Shown here one piece after another: positions 33,434 to 43,083 of a stretch of 64,000 nucleotides of DNA. Source of the stretch: Bacteroidota bacterium (GTDB lineage: Bacteria; Bacteroidota; Bacteroidia; AKYH767-A; 2013-40CM-41-45); contig QQVM01000005.1 of assembly GCA_003389385.1 (NCBI GenBank), forward strand, positions 1-64,000, written 5' to 3'. Numbering within the stretch: the stretch's first letter is position 1; each line of letters opens with the position of its first letter. The notes beneath the pieces were generated by a model, which saw only the letters and a program-made list of their open reading frames with translations, searched no databases and had not been told where the DNA came from. The position numbers and the translations under genes are program-made.

Positions 33434-35521
33434 ATGAAATTCCAGCTCATCACCCAATATTCTCTGTGGTTTGTTCCGCTTTGCATCCTTCTTGGAGTCG
33501 CTTACGCATGGATTTTATACCGAAGAAAGGAAGAATGGGAAGGACAGTCACCCTGGCTGCACCGAACGCTTTTCTTTCTGCGAATGTCATTGGTTGCACT
33601 AATCTCTTTTCTCCTGTTAAACCCAATGCTTCGCAGCCTGAGCAGAGAATCAGAGAAGCCTCTCCTGGTTTTTGCTCAGGATAATTCTTCCAGTATTCTG
33701 CTGAATAAGGATTCAGCTTTCTACAGAAACGAGTATCCTGCCGCAGTATCAAAAATGCTCGATGAATTATCGGATAAATACGATGTCCTGAGAGTGAACT
33801 GGGGCGACAAGGTGGAAAATTCGGATGCAAGTGATTACTCATACCGCGAGACAGATTTCACCAGGCTTTATAACGAACTGAACATCCGCATGGGCAACAG
33901 AAACATGGGCGCTGTGGTGATAGCCAGCGATGGCTTGTACAACCGTGGTTCCAACCCCTTGTATCTGGAAGGACCGTCCACTCCGATTTACACTGTCGCA
34001 ATGGGCGATACAAGTGTGAGGAAAGATCTGCTGGTGGCTAAGGTGAATTTCAACAAAGTGGTTTACCTGGGAAATGCATTTCCTGTTGAAGTGGGTATTT
34101 CTGCCAGGAACAGTTCCGGAGAAAAGTTCAGCATGACAATGAAGGAAGGAGATGAAGTACTCTTCACGAGACAGTTCACAGTTCCCACAAACCGCTTTTC
34201 CCAAACCGTGCCGGTGATTCTGGATGCGAAACAGAAAGGCATGCGCAATTTGAGAATCGAGCTCTCAAGACTGGATGGTGAAGTCAGCTACAGCAACAAC
34301 GTGCGTGATATCTTTATAGAAGTGAAAGAAGGCAAACAAAAAGTTCTATTACTGGCAAATGCGCCTCATCCGGATCTGGCTGCTCTCAGCATGGCCATTG
34401 AAAGCAATGGGAACTATTCTGTAAAGACTGTTTACCCTGATAATGTCCCTGTCAATTTCAGGGAGTACAATCTTGTTATTCTGCACAATCTTCCATCCAC
34501 ACAAAATCAGTTACCCGGCCTGCTTCAACAGGGTTCTGAAGCAGATTTTTCTGTGTGGTACATTGTAGGTAGCCAGACAAATCTGAACCTGTTCAATTCC
34601 ATGAACGCTGCGGTTAAGATCAATGCCACTCTTGAAAAGTCGAATGCGGTGCAGGCTGCTTTGGATCCCAACTTTTCCTTGTTCACCCTGAGTGACATCA
34701 CAAGAAGGAATATACCTCAGTTCCCGCCTTTGAACGCTCCATTCGGACGTTACACTTTTTCAGGAGCTCCTTACATGATGATGAAACAACGCATCGGAGC
34801 CGTAACCTCCGATGATGCTTTGCTCGTTTTCGGAGGAAGCGGTGGAATTAGAAACGCTGTTCTATGCGGAGAGGGAATCTGGAGATGGAAGCTGGATGAC
34901 TTTGCAAGGAACGGAAATTTTGATGCTTTCACTGAAGTTGTTTCTAAGACAGTTCAAAACCTTGTTGTCAGAGAGAATAAATCGAGATTCAGGATTCTCA
35001 ATAAAAACGAATTCGCCGAAAACGAACCCGCTCTCTTTGAGGCCGAGCTTTACAACAACAGCTATGAGCTGGTGAATGATCCGGATGTGAGCATGATTCT
35101 CACAAACCGTGATAACAAGAACTTCCCATTCACCTTCAGTAAAACGGAAAGAGCTTATTCCCTGAATGCCGGTTATCTTACTCCAGGGACATACAGCTAC
35201 AAAGCCACAGTGAATGCCGGAGATAAAGTGCTTCGTGCAGAAGGCAGCTTCAACGTTGCAGAGCTTCAGGCAGAATTATCTGAAAGCATTGCAGACCACC
35301 AGCTACTTTATAATGTCGCGGAAAAATCGGGTGCTGCAATGTATTATCCCTCACAGCTCAACGAGTTGAAGGTGGCTCTCAAATCAAGGGATGATCTGAA
35401 GAATATTTCATTCTCTCAGATTAAACTCGAAGATCTCATTAACAAAAAATCCTTGTTTTTTATCATCCTGATTCTTCTCTCACTTGAGTGGTTTATACGG
35501 AAAAGATCAGGCTCCTACTGA
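33434..35521 (+). CDS. Membrane protein with BatA/VWA-like extracytoplasmic region
   Basis: A 695-aa protein. Two hydrophobic helices at the N-terminus (about 10-30 and 45-65), a large soluble region with a VWA-like strand (KPLLVFAQDNSSS, GAVVIASDGLYNRGSNP) and an amidotransferase-like segment, then a final membrane helix (LFFIILILLSLEWFI) next to the C-terminus. The layout resembles Bacteroidota BatA-type or GATase-like membrane proteins of unknown role. The track start at 33275 runs through rnpB, so the ATG at 33434 is used. It is 6 nt from the M48 protease gene and likely in an operon with it. Confidence 0.7.
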   Translation: MKFQLITQYSLWFVPLCILLGVAYAWILYRRKEEWEGQSPWLHRTLFFLRMSLVALISFLLLNPMLRSLSRESEKPLLVFAQDNSSSILLNKDSAFYRNEYPAAVSKMLDELSDKYDVLRVNWGDKVENSDASDYSYRETDFTRLYNELNIRMGNRNMGAVVIASDGLYNRGSNPLYLEGPSTPIYTVAMGDTSVRKDLLVAKVNFNKVVYLGNAFPVEVGISARNSSGEKFSMTMKEGDEVLFTRQFTVPTNRFSQTVPVILDAKQKGMRNLRIELSRLDGEVSYSNNVRDIFIEVKEGKQKVLLLANAPHPDLAALSMAIESNGNYSVKTVYPDNVPVNFREYNLVILHNLPSTQNQLPGLLQQGSEADFSVWYIVGSQTNLNLFNSMNAAVKINATLEKSNAVQAALDPNFSLFTLSDITRRNIPQFPPLNAPFGRYTFSGAPYMMMKQRIGAVTSDDALLVFGGSGGIRNAVLCGEGIWRWKLDDFARNGNFDAFTEVVSKTVQNLVVRENKSRFRILNKNEFAENEPALFEAELYNNSYELVNDPDVSMILTNRDNKNFPFTFSKTERAYSLNAGYLTPGTYSYKATVNAGDKVLRAEGSFNVAELQAELSESIADHQLLYNVAEKSGAAMYYPSQLNELKVALKSRDDLKNISFSQIKLEDLINKKSLFFIILILLSLEWFIRKRSGSY

Positions 35522-35527
35522 GATCAC

Positions 35528-36754
35528 ATGCATTATCTTCTAATCATCATCCTTGCCATAGTCTGCGCGGATTTTCTGCTGGGCAGATTGCTCGATTACC
35601 TGAACAATACACATATTAAGAAGGAGCTTCCTTCTGCCGCACACGGAATCTATGATGAGAACAAGTATCATAAGTTTCTTCAATATTATCGTGCAAGGAA
35701 TGGTTTTTCACAAATCACTTCCATTTTCGGTTTCATTATCACTGCAATTTTGCTTGTGAGCGGGGCATTCGGAGCTTTGGATGAATGGCTGCGCACTTTT
35801 ACAGAGAATCCGATCTGGCTGGCAATACTTTTCTTCGGAGTCATCGGTTTGGCTTCAGACATCATTTCGACTCCTTTTTCTGTCTATTCTACATTTGTAA
35901 TTGAAGAAAAATTTGGCTTCAATAAAACCACGGTGCGTACATTTATTGCAGACAAATTGAAAGCTTATGTTCTTGCAGCCCTTGTTGGAGGCGGTTTACT
36001 TGCACTGCTAACCTGGATATATCTTTCAACCGGGACTTTGTTTTGGCTGCTGGCATGGGGAACGCTGACCTTGGTAATGATCTTCATCACGGCCTTTTAC
36101 ACATCGGTGTTGTTGCCTGTATTTAACAAGCTGAAACCCCTGCCGGAAGGTGAACTACGGAGCGCAATAGAGGAATATGCACGCAAAAATGATTTTCGAC
36201 TTGATGATATCTACGTGATGGATGGATCGAAACGAACATCAAGGGCTAACGCTTTTTTCAGCGGCTTAGGGAAAAGAAAAAAGATTGTATTGTTCGACAC
36301 GCTGATTGAAAAGCATACAGTGCCAGAGCTGGTGGCAGTGCTTGCTCATGAAACCGGTCATTTCAAATTAAAGCACACCCGCACCGGACTTTTTGCAGGA
36401 ATTCTTCAGAGCGGAATTATGTTTTACCTCCTCGGTTCTCTTTTGGGTAATCCTGATCTGACTCTCGCAATGGGAGGTACTGAACCGGCCTTTCATCTTG
36501 ATTTGCTTGCATTTGGTTTGCTTTATAGTCCGGTTTCTCTTTTGCTGGGAATTTTCATGAACATGCTTTCCAGAAAGCACGAATATGAAGCGGATCGTTT
36601 TGCATCGAGCACATACGACGGACAAGAGCTTGCTTCCGCGCTTAAAAAACTTTCAGTTGACAACCTGAGCAATCTGAATCCGCATCCTGCCTATGTATTC
36701 GTTCATTACTCACATCCACCATTGCTAAGCAGACTTGCCGCTTTGAAAAAATAG
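35528..36754 (+). CDS. M48 family (Ste24-like) membrane metalloprotease
   Basis: A 408-aa protein. It has an N-terminal CAAX-protease-like membrane region of several helices, then the zinc motif HETGH (about residue 274, VLAHETGHFKLKH) and the third ligand in HEYEADRFA. Ste24-type enzymes cleave membrane-associated peptides on the cytoplasmic side or monitor membrane proteins. The substrate in this bacterium is unknown. Its 3' end overlaps the convergent FAD oxidoreductase gene by 30 nt. Confidence 0.9.
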   Translation: MHYLLIIILAIVCADFLLGRLLDYLNNTHIKKELPSAAHGIYDENKYHKFLQYYRARNGFSQITSIFGFIITAILLVSGAFGALDEWLRTFTENPIWLAILFFGVIGLASDIISTPFSVYSTFVIEEKFGFNKTTVRTFIADKLKAYVLAALVGGGLLALLTWIYLSTGTLFWLLAWGTLTLVMIFITAFYTSVLLPVFNKLKPLPEGELRSAIEEYARKNDFRLDDIYVMDGSKRTSRANAFFSGLGKRKKIVLFDTLIEKHTVPELVAVLAHETGHFKLKHTRTGLFAGILQSGIMFYLLGSLLGNPDLTLAMGGTEPAFHLDLLAFGLLYSPVSLLLGIFMNMLSRKHEYEADRFASSTYDGQELASALKKLSVDNLSNLNPHPAYVFVHYSHPPLLSRLAALKK

Positions 36755-37813
36755 GTGACTGTACCGGGCAATATCAGCTTCTGAGTTAATTGCCTTTCCG
36801 CATTGAATATTTTCAATCAGCTCATGAGCGAAATATGGTCCCAGCATCACTCCCTTGGTCCCAAGTCCGTTCAGAATGTACATGTCTTCTTTCTCAGGAT
36901 GTTTGCCAACAAGTGGTCTTCTGTCAAGCACAGTTGGTCTTATTCCGGCCTGATGATCCAACACTTTATATGGAAGGCGAATTGCTTCTCTAAGCTTTTT
37001 CTCCAGTTCCATCAAGCCTTGTTCAGTCGGCTTGCTTTCAGGATAATTCCATGAATACGTTGACCCGATTCTGAACACAGAATTTCCAAGAGGTAAAATA
37101 AAAATGCCGCTCATGATGATATGATCTTCAGGTAAACCCGGAATTGAGACGTTCAATATTTCTCCCCTGGCAGGATTGAAAGGAAGATAGTTCCAAAACA
37201 AATTTTCAAATGAATCAATCCCTTCACAGAAAATTATTTTTTGAAATTTCCCAAGTTCGTAGCGGTATCCGTTTTCAATTCTTTCCAGTTTCCCGGGGAT
37301 GAACTTTGCTTTTGTAAGCTTTCCCTGTTCTGAAAAATGCTTCTCTGTCACTGAAAGAAACCTTGTAATATCCATCCATCCTGAATCACCGAGTAATAAT
37401 TTTCCGGCATGAGATTGAAGACAATTGTCGTATTCCGGATTTATTGCTTCATCCTTGTGAAGCCGGCTGAATTCCGGCTGGGCCAGGCGGCCTTGCCAGT
37501 CATTGTATTCACGTGCAGTACCCATCACCTCCAGTATCAGCTTGCGATGGAAAAATTTTTCTCCGAGTTTGCTTTCTGTTCTTTCATAAAAGGATGTGGC
37601 ATAGTCGTACAGCTCTCTTGCTTTCCAGCTGAACACAATTCGCCTTCCGGTTACAGGATGAAAAATTCCAGCCGCAACTCTTGATGATGTTTTTTCTTTA
37701 CCTTCTTCAATGAGCATGACATTGTACCCGGCATCTTCCAGCATCAATGCTGTGATGCTGCCTGCCAGTCCTTGCCCGACAATCAGAAAATCGTAAGAAA
37801 AATTTATACTCAT
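36725..37813 (-). CDS. FAD-dependent amine/amino-acid oxidase-like protein (DAO family)
   Basis: A 362-aa flavoprotein with the dinucleotide-binding motif FLIVGQGLAGSITALMLEDAGYNVMLIE-type start, SSRVAAGIFHPVTGRRIV and a C-terminal NGLGTKGVMLGPYFAHELI, similar to the DadA/MnmC C-domain group. It would oxidise a C-N bond in a small molecule or a modified nucleoside; MnmC-like tRNA modification is only a possibility because no methylase domain is attached. The track start at 37921 lies within the neighbour; ATG at 37813 gives an ATGA overlap with it. Confidence 0.8.
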   Translation of the reverse strand: MSINFSYDFLIVGQGLAGSITALMLEDAGYNVMLIEEGKEKTSSRVAAGIFHPVTGRRIVFSWKARELYDYATSFYERTESKLGEKFFHRKLILEVMGTAREYNDWQGRLAQPEFSRLHKDEAINPEYDNCLQSHAGKLLLGDSGWMDITRFLSVTEKHFSEQGKLTKAKFIPGKLERIENGYRYELGKFQKIIFCEGIDSFENLFWNYLPFNPARGEILNVSIPGLPEDHIIMSGIFILPLGNSVFRIGSTYSWNYPESKPTEQGLMELEKKLREAIRLPYKVLDHQAGIRPTVLDRRPLVGKHPEKEDMYILNGLGTKGVMLGPYFAHELIENIQCGKAINSEADIARYSHLFFQSGKSA

Positions 37814-38697
37814 GGTTTTTCTCCTCTGAATGCTACGAAGGCAATCAGTCCGGCTTTGGCGTCCAGAGAAATTCTGTAAAACTCTCCGGTATGCTCTCTG
37901 AGATCTGCAATGATCCTCCATTCATCGCTTTCATCAAAAGTTCTTCTGATAAGCCTTCCCGCGACACCGGCAAGGATGCTGTTGTCCGGCAACACTTCAA
38001 AATCCTCTGTCTTGTCAGGCATGTGAAATAAGGTTTCAGATATCAATCTTGACAAATCAAGAGATTTCAGTGACCAGTACATACTGTCATTTTTATCCAC
38101 ATAGTAGAGCTGCGATTTATCCGGACTCAATTTCATGCACCTGCCCGGATTTTGCATAATGTAAATTTGCCTGCCGTTCTTCAAGTCAAGCAATTGCAGG
38201 CGATGTGGTTTCCCGACAACAAAGGTGGCAATTGATGAATCATTGATCCAACAATAGTAACCTGTGGAGTCTGAATTGCTGATCTTTTTGGCCGATACCG
38301 TATTATTCCTGTCAAGCAGGTATAGCCATTGGGAAGAGTCAGCGTCAACTCTTACAACTGAAAGGTGTTTGCCGTCAGGACTCATGGCAGGGGAGTATTC
38401 GCTTTCAGTTGTGAAAGTGATCTGCTCTTTTTTTCCTGACTCGACATCAAAAGCAAATACATCAGACTGCTTATCGTCTTCTACAGAAACATAGAGGACC
38501 TTGCTTTCCGATTTTAAAAAGGATGGCTGGTTGTCGTATCCTTTTCTTTCAGTGATATTCCTTGTATTGGAGATTGTCCAATTTCCATTTTCCTTTTTAA
38601 GATCGGCAATAAAAATATCTGTGTCCGGTAACTGGGCAAATGAGGTGTTGATTAGTAGGGAACAAAGCAGATATATGCTTAGTTTGATGTGTTTCAT
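37810..38697 (-). CDS. Exported TolB/PD40-like beta-propeller protein
   Basis: A 295-aa protein with a signal peptide (MKHIKLSIYLLCSLLINTSFAQ). Repeats such as SEYSPAMSPDGKHLSVVRV, CMKLSPDKSQLYYVD and FEVLPDNSILAGVAG are PD40/TolB-like blades. No catalytic domain follows, so it is a stand-alone propeller, likely periplasmic and binding rather than enzymatic. It is coupled by a 4-nt overlap to the FAD oxidoreductase downstream and lies close after the small membrane protein gene. Confidence 0.7.
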   Translation of the reverse strand: MKHIKLSIYLLCSLLINTSFAQLPDTDIFIADLKKENGNWTISNTRNITERKGYDNQPSFLKSESKVLYVSVEDDKQSDVFAFDVESGKKEQITFTTESEYSPAMSPDGKHLSVVRVDADSSQWLYLLDRNNTVSAKKISNSDSTGYYCWINDSSIATFVVGKPHRLQLLDLKNGRQIYIMQNPGRCMKLSPDKSQLYYVDKNDSMYWSLKSLDLSRLISETLFHMPDKTEDFEVLPDNSILAGVAGRLIRRTFDESDEWRIIADLREHTGEFYRISLDAKAGLIAFVAFRGEKP

Positions 38698-38705
38698 GCC
38701 GGGAA

Positions 38706-39371
38706 TTATAGTCTGTATTCGATTGTGCCGTGTTTCTTCTTTTTAAGAGGAAGTTCAGCATCCATGCTATCAATACTGCTGCTTACATAGCTTTCTTCCA
38801 TACGGTAGGCTCTGACCTGAATGGTTTTGCCTGGATTAATATTCATTACTCTCACGGAATCAACTCTTCCTTTAAAGTCAATGTCCCTTTCCAGTGTGCT
38901 GTAGAAAATGCCCTTCTTTTTTATGAGCTTGTAATGCAATTGATCAATTTCTTCCGAAGAGTGGCCTTGTTCCATCAGAATGAGATTATCTCCAAGTTCG
39001 AATGTCTGGCCAGTTGTCTGAACATACCTGGCGGACAGTAAAAAGTTTACAGTCATGGAAGGTGAAAGCAAAAACATGGGTATGCTGATGGTAAACAATG
39101 AAAAATAAACCCGGAACAGTAACTGAAGGGAGGAACGAATGAACAATCCGCTGAGTGCAAGTCCGGAACATATAAAGAGCATAAAGAAATAATTCGGAAC
39201 TCTTTCGCTTCCGCCAATGGCGACTGAACCTGCGTAGGCGAGAAGAAAGAGCAAATGCACTGAAGCAAGCAGCAGCAGTTTCTCCTTCGGCAGATTTTTC
39301 GCAGTGATCATGAGCACAAGACCCAGGACAAGCGAAAAAATGAAACATAAAATGGCTATATAAAATGACAT
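38706..39371 (-). CDS. Four-helix membrane protein, unknown
   Basis: A 221-aa protein with four predicted membrane helices in the first 115 residues (FYIAILCFIFSLVLGLVLMI, LLLLASVHLLFLLAYAG, FFMLFICSGLALSGLFI, FTISIPMFLLSPSM), followed by an approximately 100-aa soluble domain with beta strands. I do not recognise a family. It precedes the propeller and oxidoreductase genes in the same direction with an 8-nt gap, so it is probably in the same transcript. Confidence 0.6.
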   Translation of the reverse strand: MSFYIAILCFIFSLVLGLVLMITAKNLPKEKLLLLASVHLLFLLAYAGSVAIGGSERVPNYFFMLFICSGLALSGLFIRSSLQLLFRVYFSLFTISIPMFLLSPSMTVNFLLSARYVQTTGQTFELGDNLILMEQGHSSEEIDQLHYKLIKKKGIFYSTLERDIDFKGRVDSVRVMNINPGKTIQVRAYRMEESYVSSSIDSMDAELPLKKKKHGTIEYRL

Positions 39372-39435
39372 ACCGGAATTACCGGCTCAAATCTAAGCAG
39401 AAAAAAGAGGAGTAAGAAACCAGGAATTTATTCAT

Positions 39436-40143
39436 TCAGGACATAGACTCTGCATTGTCTATCAGACGAAATCCTTTTCCGTGAATATTTATTATATCGA
39501 GGGAAGGGTCTTCTTTAAGGTACTTCCTCAGTTTGGTGATGAATACGTCCATGCTCCGTGCATTAAAATAGTTATCATCACCCCAGATTTCTTTCAGGGC
39601 TTTTTCGCGGGGAAGAAGTTCGTTCTTATAAATACAAAGCATCCTCAAAAGATCCGCTTCTTTGGGAGACAACTTCTGGCTTGAATCACCTGCTTTAATA
39701 GTTCTGTGATCATAATTGAAATGAAATTTGCCCAGATCAAATTCTTTCTGATCGCTGTCGTGATGCTTATCTGCAGATCTCTTCAGGACTGCCTTTAGTT
39801 TGTAAAGTAAAACTTCTGAGTCGAATGGTTTTGTGATGTAATCGTCCGCGCCTGCCTGGAATCCGCTGAGCATGTCATCCTTCATGGTTTTTGCCGTGAG
39901 GAAAATAATGGGAATGTTTTTATCCTTTTCACGAATATCACGCGCCAGTGAAAAGCCGTCTTTTCTCGGCATCATCACATCCAGAATACACAGGTCGAAT
40001 TTACCGCTACTGAATTGTTCATATCCCTTCATGCCATCCGGGCAGAGTTCAACCTCATAGTCATTCAGCTCAAGGTAATTCTTAAGTACCGAACCGAAAT
40101 TCGGATCATCTTCCACTAATAGAATCTTGTTTCTTGAAGTCAT
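39436..40143 (-). CDS. OmpR-family response regulator
   Basis: A 235-aa transcription regulator. The receiver domain (1-120) has the acidic pair ED at 11-12, the phospho-acceptor Asp55 (ILDVMMPRKDG), Thr in FLTAKT and Lys in ITKPFD. The C-terminal winged helix (about 135-230) shows KLSPKEADLLRML and DVFITKLRKYLKED. It is activated by the histidine kinase whose gene lies 15 nt upstream. The targets may include the divergent acidic protein at 41921. Confidence 0.95.
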   Translation of the reverse strand: MTSRNKILLVEDDPNFGSVLKNYLELNDYEVELCPDGMKGYEQFSSGKFDLCILDVMMPRKDGFSLARDIREKDKNIPIIFLTAKTMKDDMLSGFQAGADDYITKPFDSEVLLYKLKAVLKRSADKHHDSDQKEFDLGKFHFNYDHRTIKAGDSSQKLSPKEADLLRMLCIYKNELLPREKALKEIWGDDNYFNARSMDVFITKLRKYLKEDPSLDIINIHGKGFRLIDNAESMS

Positions 40144-40158
40144 TTATTGCGCTTTGCA

Positions 40159-41793
40159 TTATTTGTAAGGAATAAAAAACTCAAAAGTGCTGCCTTTTCC
40201 TGGCTCACTTTCCACGTCGATCCAGCCATTATGACTGTCTATAATCGCTTTGACATAACTGAGGCCAAGTCCGAATCCTTTCACGTCGTGGAGATTTCCT
40301 GTCGGTACCCTGTAAAATTTTTCGAAAACTCTTTTTTGGGTTTCCCGGTTCATGCCTATACCTTTGTCCTTTACGCTAACGATCAGACCATGCTGATTAT
40401 TGCTTGTGCTCACAAGGATTTCAGGAGATTCTGGAGAATACTTATTTGCGTTGTCAAGGAGGTTGATGATGACATTCGACAAATGGACAGGGTCGGATAC
40501 CACGAGCGGAATTTCAGCGTCAAACTGTGTCTGTATCTGCCCATTTCTGCTTTGAATTTGAAGTCCAATAAGCTCAATTCCTTTTTGAATTAACTGATGC
40601 ACATTCACTTCTTCTTTCTTCATGCGCAGTTCTCCTTTTTCTATCTGCGCCATTTGAAGTACATTTTCAACCTGTGCATTCATTCTCCTGTTTTCTTGCC
40701 GGATAATGTTTGAGAAATAATCAAGTTTCTCCTGGCTGGAAACGACTTTTGGATTTTTCATTGAGTCCACGGCGAGTGAAATTGTAGCGATAGGAGTTTT
40801 GAACTCATGGGTCATGTTGTTGATGAAGTCGCTCTTGATATCGGAGAGTTTCTTCTGCCGAATGATAGTGTGGATGGTATATCCGAATCCGAAAAGTATG
40901 AGTATGGTGAACAGCGTTGAACTTAAGAGCATCAGCCACATGGATGAAAGCACATACTGGATGCTCGATGGAAAATTCAAAACAAGAAAATCAGGCTTTG
41001 AAACGATATCATTCGGAAAAAGCAGAACCTTGTATTTTGAATTGATCAGTTCAACAGGGTTCAATGATGCCTTAGAGAAAACCATCTTATTCTGATCGCC
41101 GTTCCAGATTCCGAAATCGTAGTCTACATTGATGCCTTGTTTGCACAACTCCGCGGATATAATTGAATCAAGAAGAATGGGATTAAGCCGTGCATCGATA
41201 TTTTTTTCCGGCCCTGAGAATTCCACTGCCATCTTCTGTACCACTTCGCTTAACTTTTCAATTCTCGCTTTGATTTTTTCCTCGTTCTGCCTGATGATAA
41301 CCTCTGCAGAGTCTCCATAGAAACGCATGATCTGCGAGGAACGTATAGTGTGTTTCGAGAGTGAGTCCTGGTGAAAATAATTCCTCCGTTGCACTTTAAG
41401 GAAAGATTTTCTGCTTCCCGGATGATGAAATTCAATGTTGATGTCTGCATTGTCGAGATCAGGCAGAAATGTATTTGGTGGCAGAAGCGCAGTAGATTGA
41501 GGTTCTTCTATTGTGTCAAGAATTATCGCAGGTTGCAGATCAGGAGAGTCGCGCATGACAAGCTTACTGAGTTGTCCCGGATCGATGTCTAGCAACCTCT
41601 CATGCAGCATGGTCATCGCTTCTTTGGTTTCTATCCGGTCAACTATGGCATTCATGGCCTGCGTGACATTCTGATCAAATTGTTGTTCTTTCAGGCGAAT
41701 GTCGTGCATGATCCAGTAAACCTGGAGAAAAATAATCCCAAGCAGCGATACGCTCATCAAACCAATGATCCACTGAAATTTACGCCTGTTCAT
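40159..41793 (-). CDS. Membrane sensor histidine kinase
   Basis: A 544-aa kinase with a membrane helix at each end of an approximately 250-aa periplasmic sensor region (first helix IIGLMSVSLLGIIFLQVYWI, second near residue 290). H-box MTHEFKTPIATISL with the phospho-His near residue 328, N-box NLLDNANKYSPES, G1 DKGIGM, and G2 GFGLGLSYVKAI are all present. The sensor domain has no recognised fold. The track uses a TTG at 41802; I prefer the ATG nine bases later, because a TATTTTTG box sits at 41800-41807. Confidence 0.92.
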   Translation of the reverse strand: MNRRKFQWIIGLMSVSLLGIIFLQVYWIMHDIRLKEQQFDQNVTQAMNAIVDRIETKEAMTMLHERLLDIDPGQLSKLVMRDSPDLQPAIILDTIEEPQSTALLPPNTFLPDLDNADINIEFHHPGSRKSFLKVQRRNYFHQDSLSKHTIRSSQIMRFYGDSAEVIIRQNEEKIKARIEKLSEVVQKMAVEFSGPEKNIDARLNPILLDSIISAELCKQGINVDYDFGIWNGDQNKMVFSKASLNPVELINSKYKVLLFPNDIVSKPDFLVLNFPSSIQYVLSSMWLMLLSSTLFTILILFGFGYTIHTIIRQKKLSDIKSDFINNMTHEFKTPIATISLAVDSMKNPKVVSSQEKLDYFSNIIRQENRRMNAQVENVLQMAQIEKGELRMKKEEVNVHQLIQKGIELIGLQIQSRNGQIQTQFDAEIPLVVSDPVHLSNVIINLLDNANKYSPESPEILVSTSNNQHGLIVSVKDKGIGMNRETQKRVFEKFYRVPTGNLHDVKGFGLGLSYVKAIIDSHNGWIDVESEPGKGSTFEFFIPYK

Positions 41794-41799
41794 TCTTTG

Positions 41800-41807
41800 C
41801 AAAAATA
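41800..41807 (-). promoter_or_regulatory. -7 box TATTTTTG for the histidine kinase gene
   Basis: CAAAAATA on the plus strand is TATTTTTG on the minus strand. It ends 6 nt before the ATG at 41793, so the transcript may be leaderless. Confidence 0.45.
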
Positions 41808-41920
41808 CTATGCATTAACAATTCAATCAGGACTTTAACCTATTTTTAACACTGATTAACCGCCCATTAACGCGAGAAATCAAAGTCCGGTCATACATTC
41901 GTTTCATAAACTTCAAAGCC

Positions 41921-42982
41921 ATGACAAACAGACTACACAATCGCGAAATAATTGCCTGGTTTATTTTAATGACAGCCTTCCTTTTGCTTGGTCTGACTGT
42001 AAGTTACGCTCAGGAGAGTGTCGCTCACTACCGTGTGAAAATCACAAAAGAGTCTGATGGAAAAGTGACAGAGACTGACACGCTGTTTTCGGCTTCAGAG
42101 AAAGAAAGCATGGACCGCTGGCTGGAAGAGCAAAAGAAATCTGGACATGAGTCGATCAGCATTAGGATAGAAAAAAACGGCGGATCAGATGTGATCAAGG
42201 CTGAAAACGAGGGGAAGGATGGCGGTAAGCGCAAAGTTGAAAAGGTAATCATTGAAAAATTTTCGGAACAGGGTGATGACATCCGATTTAAAATGGACTT
42301 GCTGAAAAAGGAAATGGCAGAACTCAAGGATATTATTCGTGAGGAATCCGGAGCATTTAAATTCGAGATTGATGCGGAAATTGAAGAGGAATTGAACGGC
42401 CTTGAAGACGAAATGCGGGTTTTGTTCAGCAATGATTCTGTCTTGTCAAAATCCAAATCCATGAAAAAGTGCATTGTGATATCTGCTGATTCTGATGAAG
42501 CCAGGGATGTCATGAAAGAAATAGAGTCTATGGAGACTGATGGTGATGGCAAAGGAAAGATGGTGATTATTTACAAAACTGAGGAAGACGAAGAACCGGT
42601 GATTGTCAGAAAGGAAGTGAATAAGGATAAAAATCGAGATAATCCCGGGGAGAATGAAGAAAACAAAAGCATACACAAGGAAATAAAAATTGAATCTTCA
42701 TTATCTTCTGATTCAAAAACTTTGGATGAAAAATTCCGATTTTCTGTCAGCCCTAATCCGGGATCAGGAAAATTTGATGTTTCGTTTTACAGCGATAAAA
42801 AGCAGGATTTCATTTTCAGCATCACAGATTCAAAAGGTGCTGTCATAAAAAGCGAGAAGCTGAAGGGACATAAAGGCGAGTTTAAGAAAAAATTCGAGGT
42901 AGAATCAGGTTCCGGCAATATGTACATATTCAGCTTGCAGTCTGATTCCGACAAAGTGGTGAAAAAAATAATAATACGATGA
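41921..42982 (+). CDS. Acidic exported protein with T9SS-type sorting tail
   Basis: A 353-aa protein with a hydrophobic signal (IIAWFILMTAFLLLGLTVSYAQ), a middle region very rich in Glu, Asp and Lys with helical and coiled-coil character, and a C-terminal sorting-like domain (FRFSVSPNPGSGKFDVSFYS to VVKKIIIR). No enzyme motif is seen. It is divergent from the two-component system across a 120-nt gap, which makes it a natural target of that regulator. The end is marked by a terminator at 43028. Confidence 0.65.
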   Translation: MTNRLHNREIIAWFILMTAFLLLGLTVSYAQESVAHYRVKITKESDGKVTETDTLFSASEKESMDRWLEEQKKSGHESISIRIEKNGGSDVIKAENEGKDGGKRKVEKVIIEKFSEQGDDIRFKMDLLKKEMAELKDIIREESGAFKFEIDAEIEEELNGLEDEMRVLFSNDSVLSKSKSMKKCIVISADSDEARDVMKEIESMETDGDGKGKMVIIYKTEEDEEPVIVRKEVNKDKNRDNPGENEENKSIHKEIKIESSLSSDSKTLDEKFRFSVSPNPGSGKFDVSFYSDKKQDFIFSITDSKGAVIKSEKLKGHKGEFKKKFEVESGSGNMYIFSLQSDSDKVVKKIIIR

Positions 42983-43027
42983 ATCAGTAAAATTTTGATT
43001 GGTTAGAATGCTTGATTGGTTTGTAAT

Positions 43028-43070
43028 ACGGCAGACGGAAGATTGAAAAATCACGGCTGCCGTTTTTTTT
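43028..43070 (+). terminator. Terminator with nested stem
   Basis: Outer stem ACGGCAG / CTGCCGT (43028-43034, 43057-43063) with an inner GATT-gaaa-AATC stem, then eight T. It ends the 41921 gene and faces ridA. Confidence 0.8.
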
Positions 43071-43083
43071 CATTCGGGTATTT

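Noticed and set aside
41794-41802. TTG start for the histidine kinase
   Set aside because: It lies within the TATTTTTG box; the ATG three codons later is more likely.
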